Assembly: GCF_018732085.1 (NCBI RefSeq)
Contig: NZ_CP076103.1
Location: 2,542,001-2,606,000, forward strand
Direction of reading: 5' to 3'
Source of the DNA: Lysobacter capsici
GTDB taxonomy: Bacteria > Pseudomonadota > Gammaproteobacteria > Xanthomonadales > Xanthomonadaceae
DNA length: 64,000 bases
The position numbers and the translations under genes are program-made. Below the pieces are notes generated by a model, which saw only the letters and a program-made list of their open reading frames with translations, was not told where the DNA came from and made no database searches. Within the stretch, counting starts at the first letter, position 1; every line of letters starts with the position of its first letter. This document shows positions 57,778 to 64,000 of the stretch, in pieces.

Positions 57778-58575
57778 TCAGTGGATGAAATCCCTCAAAG
57801 CCTGACCGTACTGCGGGTACTGGCCGATGTTGTGATGATCGGCGCCGTTCAACTGCACCACGTCCAATCCCTGCGGACGCGTTTGCAACGAGTGGATCAG
57901 ACGCTGGGTGTTGGCCGGCGGGATCACGTCGTCGGCGCTCGCGCGCACGACCAGGATCGGGCCGAAATAACCGCGCAGATGCGCGACCGAGTCGTAACGG
58001 TCGCGGACCAGCCAACGCGTCGGCAGCCAGTTGTAGTGCGCCTGCGCGGTTTCGCTGAGGCTGTCGAACGGGGTCACCAGGGCGAGACGTTCGACCGGTC
58101 GCTGGCCGGCGACATAACTGGCCACGCCGCTGCCGAGGCTGCGCCCGATCACCGCGATGGGCTGCTTGGGATGCTCGCGCGCGACCTGGTCGAACATCGC
58201 CAGCGCGTCGGCGAACAGCTTGGCTTCCTCGGGCTGGCCCTCGCTGGCGCCGAAGCCGCGGTAGGACACCAGGTAGATGGTGCGATCGGGGAACCACTGC
58301 GCCAGCGATTCGCGCATGTTCTCGATGCGTTCGGCGTTACCGCCGAAATAGATCAGGGCTTTTTCGCGGCCCGGATTGAGCCGCCAGCCGCGCAGCACCA
58401 CGTCGCCGCGATCGACCGCGTAATCGGTCATGTCCGAGCCGAGCCGGGTGTTCTGCGGGAAATACATCAGCTCGCGCTGCTTGAAGTACAGCCAGCCGCA
58501 GATGCTGAGATAACCGGCCGCGGCGACGCCGGCGAGCACGGTGACGGATTGGAGCAGACGGGGGTTGCGAGCCAT
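57778..58575 (-). CDS. Membrane-anchored alpha/beta hydrolase (BEM46/YfhR-like)
   Basis: A 265-residue hydrolase with an N-terminal membrane helix (about residues 9-29) and an alpha/beta-hydrolase domain: ALIYFGGNAERI oxyanion region (about 73-84), nucleophile in VIGRSLGSGVA (Ser about residue 147), acid in VVRASADDVIPP and late His in NGADHHNIG. This layout matches the BEM46/YfhR family, whose substrates are not known. The ATG at 58575 starts MARNPRL; a very long open frame upstream on this strand is antisense to the DUF2272 gene and not coding. The Rid-family gene follows after 21 bp. Confidence 0.87.
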   Translation of the reverse strand: MARNPRLLQSVTVLAGVAAAGYLSICGWLYFKQRELMYFPQNTRLGSDMTDYAVDRGDVVLRGWRLNPGREKALIYFGGNAERIENMRESLAQWFPDRTIYLVSYRGFGASEGQPEEAKLFADALAMFDQVAREHPKQPIAVIGRSLGSGVASYVAGQRPVERLALVTPFDSLSETAQAHYNWLPTRWLVRDRYDSVAHLRGYFGPILVVRASADDVIPPANTQRLIHSLQTRPQGLDVVQLNGADHHNIGQYPQYGQALRDFIH

Positions 58576-58812
58576 CGATGCGAGAGCCTTCCTTGCGGGG
58601 CGGGGGAGCGCCGACTGCGGCCGCACAAACCGTGTGCCGCGATGCGTTGCCGCGACGATAACCCGCGACGGTGCCGTCTCGCCAGCGCTGGCGCGATCAC
58701 GCCGTTTGCACGGAAGATGACTAGGCTGGAAACAGGCGGGCTCGTTGGGGTCGTGCCGAGAAACCCTGTGGCCGCCCAGCATCGCGGCCGCATCGCCACC
58801 CGGAGATCGCCG

Positions 58813-59856
58813 ATGTACCGCTGCGCCTTGTTGGTTTTGCTGAGTCTGTCGGCAACGTTGTGGCCGCTGCGACCCGCGTTCGCCGCCGACGCCTGTCCCG
58901 CCTTGCGCGATCAGGGCGCGGCCGCGGATGCGGCCACCCGAATCGCGGCCGCGGCCTGCACCGAGAACCTGCTGTGGTTCCGGCCCTTCATCGACACCCA
59001 GGGCCGGCTCGCCAGCGCGGTGGTCAGCGAAGCGGAAACCTCGCGCCTGCAGGACGGCGCCACCGAGACCTGGCGCCGCACCGCCAGTTATTGGCGCGAC
59101 ACCGGCCTGCTCCAGCGCATGAGCGGTTTCGCCGGCGCGCAGCAATGCTTCGACCCCTACGGCAGCGGCTATTCGGCGGTGTCCTGCCGCGCCTTCCTGA
59201 TCGACAACCCGTGGTCGGCGGCGTTCATTTCCTACGTGATGATGAAGGCGGCGGTGCCCGGGTTCCGGCCGTCGGCCAGCCATTACGACTACGTGCGCGA
59301 CGCCTACCGCGGCGCCGACCAGAGCCCGTTCCAGTTCCTCGATCCGGCCAGCGCGACCGCCTCGCCCGGCGACCTGCTGTGCGCGGTGCGTTCGAGCAAC
59401 CGGGTGTACGGCTATTCGGGCCTGATGGCCGCGCTCGACGCCAACAACGGTTCGCTCAACATGCATTGCGACGTGGTCGTCGCGGTCAATCCCGGCAACG
59501 ACGGCAAGGCGTATCTGATCGGCGGCAATGTGCAGCAGGGCGCGACCATGCGGCTGATGGCGGTCAACCGCAACGGCCAGTTCTGGCCGCTGCCGCTGCG
59601 CAGCGAAACCCAGGTCGAGTGTTCGCCCGACACCGCCTCGGCCTGCGACATGAGCAAGCTCGACTGGGCGGTGCTGCTCAAGCTCAAGTCCGAATCGGCC
59701 CTGGCCCAGCTCGCGCCGCCGACGCCGTTGTTCGCCCCGCAGGTCGCGCCGGCGCCGTTGCAGCCGTCGGGTTGCTGCGTGCAGTGCGTGGTGGGCTCGG
59801 GCGTGCCGCGTTGTCCGAATCCCAATACGCCGGGGATCCGGCCGGAGCAGAACTGA
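58813..59856 (+). CDS. Exported DUF2272 protein with Cys-rich tail
   Basis: A 347-residue exported protein: signal peptide (about residues 1-24, RPAFAA-D) and a DUF2272 domain (about 120-290) recognised by NPWSAAFISYVMMKAAVPGF (core WSAAFISYVMMKA), followed by SHYDYVRDA and SPGDLLCAV. The layout resembles CHAP/NlpC-type amidases (a conserved polar residue and His), so a cell-wall function is possible but unproven. The C-terminal tail (about 310-347) is Pro-rich and ends with five cysteines in CCVQC...VPRCPNPN. The ATG at 58813 has CGGAGA upstream; the frame is open far upstream without coding bias. Confidence 0.82.
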   Translation: MYRCALLVLLSLSATLWPLRPAFAADACPALRDQGAAADAATRIAAAACTENLLWFRPFIDTQGRLASAVVSEAETSRLQDGATETWRRTASYWRDTGLLQRMSGFAGAQQCFDPYGSGYSAVSCRAFLIDNPWSAAFISYVMMKAAVPGFRPSASHYDYVRDAYRGADQSPFQFLDPASATASPGDLLCAVRSSNRVYGYSGLMAALDANNGSLNMHCDVVVAVNPGNDGKAYLIGGNVQQGATMRLMAVNRNGQFWPLPLRSETQVECSPDTASACDMSKLDWAVLLKLKSESALAQLAPPTPLFAPQVAPAPLQPSGCCVQCVVGSGVPRCPNPNTPGIRPEQN

Positions 59857-59877
59857 GCCGGCGGTATCGATAGCCCC

Positions 59878-59976
59878 CTGTAGGAGCGGCGCGAGCCGCG
59901 ACTGCGACATCATGGCTACGACGAAACTAACGCCGTAGTTGCGATGTCGCAGTCGCGGCTCGCGCCGCTCCTACAG
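59878..59976. repeat. Perfect 34-bp inverted repeat (TGTAGGAGCGGCGCG REP)
   Basis: 59878-59911 (CTGTAGGAGCGGCGCGAGCC...) is the exact reverse complement of 59943-59976 (...GGCTCGCGCCGCTCCTACAG), with a 31-nt loop. This REP type is widespread in xanthomonads and pseudomonads. It sits between the convergent DUF2272 and DUF1244 genes. Confidence 0.88.
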
Positions 59977-59994
59977 GAAGATACCCACCGCCGC

Positions 59995-60330
59995 TCAGCC
60001 GTGTTTTTTCTGCGCCGCCTCGAACGCCGCCAGCTGTTCCGGCGTCGCCTCGCGCTGGAACTGCGCCTTCCATTGCGCGAACGGCATGCCGTAGATCGCT
60101 TCGCGCGCCTCGTCCTTGCTCATGTCGATGCCGCGCGCCTGCGCCGCGTCGCGGTACCAGTCGCCCAGGCAATTGCGGCAGAAGCCGGCCAGGATCATCA
60201 GGTCGATGTTCTGCACGTCGCTGCGCTCGTGCATGAGGTGGGCGAGCAGGCGCCTGAACGCGGCGGCCTGGATCGCGATGGTGTCGTGGTCCTGCGGCGT
60301 GGGATCGACGGGCGGGGCGGGGTGGGTCAT
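59995..60330 (-). CDS. DUF1244 protein
   Basis: A 111-residue cytoplasmic helical protein of the DUF1244 family, recognised by AAAFRRLLAHLMHERSDVQN (about residues 23-42) and IDLMILAGFCRNCLGDWY (about 43-60) with its conserved CRNC pair, then ARGIDMSKDEAREAIYGMPF. Structures exist for the family but no function is known to me; the CxxC could bind metal or be redox active. The ATG at 60330 starts MTHPAPP; the upstream frame is non-coding. Divergent from folD by 158 bp. Confidence 0.88.
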   Translation of the reverse strand: MTHPAPPVDPTPQDHDTIAIQAAAFRRLLAHLMHERSDVQNIDLMILAGFCRNCLGDWYRDAAQARGIDMSKDEAREAIYGMPFAQWKAQFQREATPEQLAAFEAAQKKHG

Positions 60331-60488
60331 GGCGGTGTCTCGTTCGGACTTGGAAGGGCGCGATGGCGGCGCAGCGACTGCGATCAAGGCCGGCTCGCGC
60401 CGATTCGGCGGCGCAGGTGGCGAAAATCGCGCGAAAGAATGGGGGATAATGCGCGGCTCCGACTCTAGCGCAGCGCCGACGACCCCGC

Positions 60489-61367
60489 ATGACGCCTCCC
60501 TCGCACCCGGCCCGCATCCTCGACGGCAAACGCATTGCCGAGGACCTGCTCGACAACCTCAAGGCCCAGGTCGACGCGCGCGTCGCCGCCGGCCTGTCGC
60601 GGCCCGGTCTGGCGGTGGTGCTGGTCGGCAACGATCCGGCCTCCAGCGTCTACGTGCGCAACAAGCGCCGCGCAGCGCAGAAGGTCGGCATCCGCGCGAT
60701 CGATTACGACCTGCCGGCCGATACCGGCGACGAGCAACTGCTGGCGCTGATCGACCGGCTCAACGCCGATCCGCAGGTCCACGGCATCCTGGTGCAACTG
60801 CCGCTGCCCGATCGCCGCGACGCCACCGCGCTGATCCACCGCATCGACCCGCGGAAGGACGTCGACGGTTTCCATCCCGAGAACGTCGGCCATCTGGTGC
60901 TGCGCCAGTTCGGCCTGCGTCCGTGTACGCCGCGCGGCATCACCACCTTGCTGGGCTACACCGACCGGCCGGTGCGCGGGCAGAGCGCGACCGTGGTCGG
61001 GGTCAGCAACCACGTCGGCCGGCCGATGGCGCTGGAACTGCTGATCGCCGGCTGCACCGTCACCAGCTGCCACAAATTCACCCCGCCGGCGGTGCTGGAA
61101 GCCTCGGTACGCGGCGCCGACATCCTGGTCGTCGCGGCCGGCCGCCCGAGCCTGATTCCGGGTGAATGGGTCAAGCCCGGCGCGGTGGTGATCGACGTGG
61201 GCATCAACCGCCTGGACGACGGCCGCCTGGTCGGCGACATCGGCTTCGACGCCGCCGCCCAGCGCGCCAGCTGGATCACCCCGGTCCCGGGCGGGGTGGG
61301 GCCGATGACGGTGGCGACGTTGATGCAGAACACGTTGGAAGCCGCGGAGGCGGGGGATCGGGGTTAA
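60489..61367 (+). CDS. folD: Bifunctional methylenetetrahydrofolate dehydrogenase/cyclohydrolase
   Basis: Interconverts 5,10-methylene-THF and 10-formyl-THF with NADP, supplying one-carbon units to purine and formyl-Met synthesis. The 292-residue protein has the catalytic region VGNDPASSVYVRNKRRA (Tyr and Lys about residues 57 and 61), GILVQLPLP (about 99-107), the DVDGF motif and the NADP-binding VGVSNHVGRPMA (about 173-184), ending PVPGGVGPMTVATL. Length is typical. A GATAAT hexamer at 60445-60450 may be its -10. Position just before guaB suits purine metabolism. Confidence 0.96.
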   Translation: MTPPSHPARILDGKRIAEDLLDNLKAQVDARVAAGLSRPGLAVVLVGNDPASSVYVRNKRRAAQKVGIRAIDYDLPADTGDEQLLALIDRLNADPQVHGILVQLPLPDRRDATALIHRIDPRKDVDGFHPENVGHLVLRQFGLRPCTPRGITTLLGYTDRPVRGQSATVVGVSNHVGRPMALELLIAGCTVTSCHKFTPPAVLEASVRGADILVVAAGRPSLIPGEWVKPGAVVIDVGINRLDDGRLVGDIGFDAAAQRASWITPVPGGVGPMTVATLMQNTLEAAEAGDRG

Positions 61368-61401
61368 GGGACCTTTGACCCGGCCACCTCTGCTTTTGCT
61401 C

Positions 61402-61563
61402 GTCATTCCCGCGAACGCGGGCTCTGCTTTACTTCGGCGAAGCCGAATATCCAGAGACTTTCAGCGTCATCTTCCCAGACCGTCATTCCCGCGAACGCGG
61501 GAATCCAGAGACTTCAGCGTCATCTTCCCGGGGCCGTCATTCCCGCGAACGCGGGAATGACGA
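61402..61563. repeat. Three CGTCATTCCCGCGAACGCGGG repeats in tandem
   Basis: Copies at about 61402-61421, 61481-61505 and 61534-61562, the last two within a 54-bp direct repeat that also contains AGACTTTCAGCGTCATCTTC. Each has a CCCGCG/CGCGGG palindrome. Same family as 6636-6920. The rest of the 364-bp folD-guaB gap (61564-61731) is C-rich and holds no gene. Confidence 0.8.
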
Positions 61564-61697
61564 GCAAAAAAGCACGCGTGTGAGGCGCCAGCTGCTCACC
61601 GCCCCCCAGCCAAAGCCCCGCTAAACCCCCCACCAAACCCCGCCAGCAGAACGCCCCTTTCCGCCCGCAACCCCAGCGCCGGACCCCCGGTTCGGGT

Positions 61698-61703
61698 TAG
61701 AAT
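61698..61703 (+). promoter_or_regulatory. Candidate -10 of guaB
   Basis: TAGAAT in the context GGGTTAGAATGG, 28 nt before the guaB ATG. It is a good -10 with no convincing -35 at 16-18 nt. No stringent-response discriminator can be judged with confidence. Confidence 0.4.
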
Positions 61704-61731
61704 GGCGCGCTTCATCCTCCCGGGCCCGCCC

Positions 61732-63189
61732 ATGCTGCGCATCCAGGCTGAAGCGCTTACTTACGACGATGTGTCTCTCGTCCCCGCGCATTCGATCGTC
61801 CTGCCTAAGGACGTAAACCTCTCCACCCGCCTGACCCGCGACCTGTCGATCCGTCTGCCGATCCTGTCGGCCGCGATGGACACCGTCAGCGAGGCCCGCC
61901 TTGCGATCGCACTGGCCCAGCTCGGCGGCATCAGCATCATCCACAAGAACATGAGCCTGGAAGCCCAGGCCGCGCAGGTCGCCAAGGTCAAGAAGTTCGA
62001 GGCCGGGGTGATCCGCGAACCGTTCACCGTGGGGCCGGAAACCACCATCGGCGAAGTGCTCAAGCTGACCCGCGCGCGCAACATCTCCGGCGTGCCGGTG
62101 GTCGACGGCGGCCAGCTGGTCGGCATCGTCACCAGCCGCGACATGCGCTTCGAGACCAAGCTCGATGATCCGGTCCGCCACATCATGACCAAGCGCGATC
62201 GCCTGATCACCGTGCACGAAGGCGCCAGCGACGAGGAAGTCCTGCAGCTGCTGCACAAGCACCGCATCGAAAAGATCCTGGTGGTCAACGACGGCTTCGA
62301 GCTGCGCGGCCTGATCACGGTCAAGGACATCCAGAAGAAGACCGACAACCCCAACGCCGCCAAGGACAGCGCCGAGCGCTTGCTGGTGGGCGCGGCGGTC
62401 GGCGTCGGCGGCGACACCGAGGCGCGCGTGGAAGCACTGGCCGCGGCCGGCGTGGACGTGGTCGTGGTCGATACCGCGCACGGCCATTCGCAGGGCGTGC
62501 TCGACCGCGTGCAATGGGTCAAGAAGCGCTTCCCGCAATTGCAGGTGATCGGCGGCAACATCGTCACCGGCGAGGCGGCCTTGGCGTTGATGGATCACGG
62601 CGCGGACGCGGTCAAGGTCGGCGTCGGTCCGGGGTCGATCTGCACCACGCGCGTGGTCGCCGGTGTCGGCGTGCCGCAGGTGACCGCGGTGGCGATGGTC
62701 GCCGAGGCGTTGAAGGATCGTATTCCGCTGATCGCCGACGGCGGCATCCGCTACTCGGGCGACATCGGCAAGGCGCTGGTCGCGGGCGCATCGACGGTGA
62801 TGGTCGGTGGCCTGTTCGCCGGCACCGAGGAAGCGCCGGGCGAAATCGAACTGTTCCAGGGCCGCAGCTACAAGAGCTACCGCGGCATGGGCAGCCTGGG
62901 CGCGATGGAGCAGGGCTCCAAAGACCGCTATTTCCAGGACGCCTCCGACGCCGACAAGCTCGTGCCCGAAGGCATCGAAGGCCGCGTGCCGTACCGCGGT
63001 TCGCTCGGCGGCGTGGTCCACCAACTCGCCGGCGGCCTGCGCGCGACGATGGGCTACGTGGGCTGCGCGACCATCGAGGAAATGCGCAAGAAGCCCAGCT
63101 TCGTGCGCATCACCAACGCCGGCGCGCGCGAAAGCCATGTACATGACGTGCAGATCACCAAGGAACCGCCGAACTATCGCGCCGGCTGA
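61732..63189 (+). CDS. guaB: IMP dehydrogenase
   Basis: Oxidises IMP to XMP with NAD, the committed step of GMP synthesis. The 485-residue TIM-barrel protein carries the catalytic loop GVGPGSICTTRVVAGVGVPQ (Cys about residue 303), a pair of CBS domains inserted at about 93-200 (ISGVPVVDGGQLVGIVTSRD, then EKILVVNDGFELRGLITVKD) and the flap region KSYRGMGSLGAM. Length is standard. The ATG at 61732 gives MLRIQAEALTYDDV; an in-frame ATG 30 bp upstream adds residues the family does not have. Followed after 86 bp by guaA. Confidence 0.96.
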   Translation: MLRIQAEALTYDDVSLVPAHSIVLPKDVNLSTRLTRDLSIRLPILSAAMDTVSEARLAIALAQLGGISIIHKNMSLEAQAAQVAKVKKFEAGVIREPFTVGPETTIGEVLKLTRARNISGVPVVDGGQLVGIVTSRDMRFETKLDDPVRHIMTKRDRLITVHEGASDEEVLQLLHKHRIEKILVVNDGFELRGLITVKDIQKKTDNPNAAKDSAERLLVGAAVGVGGDTEARVEALAAAGVDVVVVDTAHGHSQGVLDRVQWVKKRFPQLQVIGGNIVTGEAALALMDHGADAVKVGVGPGSICTTRVVAGVGVPQVTAVAMVAEALKDRIPLIADGGIRYSGDIGKALVAGASTVMVGGLFAGTEEAPGEIELFQGRSYKSYRGMGSLGAMEQGSKDRYFQDASDADKLVPEGIEGRVPYRGSLGGVVHQLAGGLRATMGYVGCATIEEMRKKPSFVRITNAGARESHVHDVQITKEPPNYRAG

Positions 63190-63200
63190 TGCCGGCGCTC

Positions 63201-63272
63201 GGGAATCGAGAATCGGGAATCGATGACCGCGCAGCTTTACCCATTCCCGACTCCCCATTCCCGATTCCCGGC
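63201..63272. repeat. Inverted pair of GGGAATC heptamer arrays (copy 4)
   Basis: Forward array GGGAATCGAGAATCGGGAAT at 63201-63222 and reverse array (ATTCCCGACTCCCCATTCCC) at about 63243-63270, with only a 20-nt loop, in the guaB-guaA spacer. In mRNA this would fold into a long stem between the two genes. Confidence 0.75.
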
Positions 63273-63275
63273 TCA

Positions 63276-64000
63276 ATGACTGATATTCACAGCGACAAGA
63301 TCCTGATCCTCGACTTCGGCGCGCAATACACGCAGCTGATCGCGCGACGCATCCGCGAACTGGGCGTGTACTGCGAGATATGGGCCTGGGATCACGATCC
63401 GGCCGAAATCGAAGCGTACGGCGCCAAGGGCATCATTTTGTCGGGCGGCCCCGAGTCGACCACCGAGCACGGTTCGCCGCGCGCGCCGCAGCAGGTGTTC
63501 GACGCCGGCCTGCCGATCCTGGGCATCTGCTACGGCATGCAGACCATGGCCAAGCAGCTCGGCGGCGAAACCGAAGCGGCCGATCAGCGCGAGTTCGGTC
63601 ATGCCGAAGTGTCGCTGGTCGCGCACGATCGCTTGTTCGATGGTTTGAAGGATCATCCCGGCTCGCCGCCGCGCCTGGACGTGTGGATGAGCCACGGCGA
63701 TCACGTGTCGAAGGCGCCCGACGGTTTCGTCGTCACCGCCAAGACCGACCGCATTCCCGTCGCGGCGTTCGCCGACGACGCGCGCCGCTGGTACGGCGTG
63801 CAGTTCCATCCCGAAGTCACCCACACCAAGCAGGGCCAGACTTTGCTGCGCCGCTTCGTGGTCGACATCTGCGGTTGCCAGACCTTGTGGACCGCCGCGC
63901 ACATCATCGACGACCAGATCGCGCGCGTGCGCGAGCAGGTCGGCCAAGATGAGGTGATCCTCGGCCTGTCCGGCGGCGTCGATTCCTCGGTGGTGGCCGC
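63276..64000 (+). CDS. guaA: GMP synthase (glutamine-hydrolysing), 5' part
   Basis: Aminates XMP to GMP using glutamine and ATP. The 241 visible codons give the complete class I glutamine amidotransferase domain: ILDFGAQYTQLIARRIRE (about residues 10-27), the nucleophile in LGICYGMQTMA (Cys about 88) and the His-x-Glu pair in GVQFHPEVTH (about 172-181). The start of the ATP-pyrophosphatase domain follows, with its P-loop-like LSGGVDSSVV at the window edge. The rest lies beyond 64000. Start at the ATG right after the GGGAATC repeat pair. Confidence 0.96.
   Translation, partial: MTDIHSDKILILDFGAQYTQLIARRIRELGVYCEIWAWDHDPAEIEAYGAKGIILSGGPESTTEHGSPRAPQQVFDAGLPILGICYGMQTMAKQLGGETEAADQREFGHAEVSLVAHDRLFDGLKDHPGSPPRLDVWMSHGDHVSKAPDGFVVTAKTDRIPVAAFADDARRWYGVQFHPEVTHTKQGQTLLRRFVVDICGCQTLWTAAHIIDDQIARVREQVGQDEVILGLSGGVDSSVVA

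Noticed and set aside
57304..58812. Upstream part of the long plus-strand frame leading into the DUF2272 gene
   Set aside because: It is antisense to the Rid-family and hydrolase genes. The signal peptide and ribosome site place the true start at 58813.
1..64000. tRNA, rRNA, prophage, toxin-antitoxin or defence genes
   Set aside because: I looked for tRNA-like cloverleaf ends, phage structural proteins, small toxin-antitoxin pairs and nuclease/helicase clusters and saw none I could support; a tRNA or covariance-model scan would be needed to exclude small RNAs.

Overview
The window looks like a core chromosomal segment of a high-GC gammaproteobacterium of the Xanthomonadaceae, most like Lysobacter. 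I infer this from uniformly GC-rich third codon positions, from Xanthomonadaceae-type gene neighbourhoods (nfuA next to a transmembrane repetitive protein; rpsA-ihfB-lapA-lapB followed by polysaccharide genes; rlmN-pilW-rodZ-yfgM-bamB-der), from the 41-residue YkgO-like L36, and from the many small palindromic intergenic repeats. No database search was possible, so the genus is an inference. Both ends are cut: rne at the left and guaA at the right. I found no tRNA, rRNA, CRISPR array, prophage or obvious defence island.

Layout. 1-6.5 kb: rne (5' part) divergent from rluC; a leftward phhB operon carrying two exported TonB-C-like proteins; rightward nfuA and a frameshifted proline-rich membrane protein gene. 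7-16.2 kb: a leftward pair of small exported cytochromes c, then a rightward tripartite RND efflux operon (adaptor plus two different permeases, no outer-membrane channel gene). 16.2-17.6 kb: a 144-bp nested-palindrome element present twice, one copy split by a 709-bp IS1595-family insertion with a perfect 8-bp target duplication, with 36-bp tandem repeats alongside. 17.6-23.1 kb: TraB-like membrane protein, hydrolase plus TetR, and a TetR/CurA-like reductase pair whose two promoters carry the same 15-bp operator. 23.4-27.3 kb: leftward agmatine-to-putrescine genes (aguB, aguA), a GNAT acetyltransferase, two small exported proteins and the zinc-free form of ribosomal protein L36.

27.6-36.4 kb: rightward cmk, rpsA, ihfB, lapA, lapB, a WecA-like glycosyl-phosphotransferase, a WbpM/CapD-like nucleotide-sugar dehydratase and galU, which together read as translation, nucleoid, LPS-control and surface-polysaccharide functions. 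36.5-40.5 kb: small membrane proteins, a PuuB-like FAD oxidase with a CsaA-like tRNA-binding protein, and a small secreted protein with a duplicated Cys/KGKF motif. 40.6-45.1 kb: thiolase, a FadN-type bifunctional beta-oxidation enzyme and a PsrA-like repressor with a perfect TCAAAC-N4-GTTTGA box. 45.5-52.7 kb: ndk, rlmN, pilW, rodZ, yfgM, bamB, der. 53.4-57.2 kb: molybdenum-cofactor genes mobA, moeA and moeB (with an N-terminal rhodanese domain), overlapped by a secreted chorismate mutase gene. 57.4-64 kb: a Rid-family protein lacking the usual arginine, an alpha/beta hydrolase, a DUF2272 protein, a DUF1244 protein, folD, guaB and guaA.

Most genes are conventional housekeeping genes, and I do not see a convincing new multigene system. 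The least explained material is the intergenic repeat content (nested-palindrome element, paired GGGAATC arrays, REP-like arrays), the duplicated KGKF peptide gene, the tandem exported TonB-C proteins, the frameshifted repetitive membrane protein, and -10-like hexamers placed 6-7 nt before several start codons.
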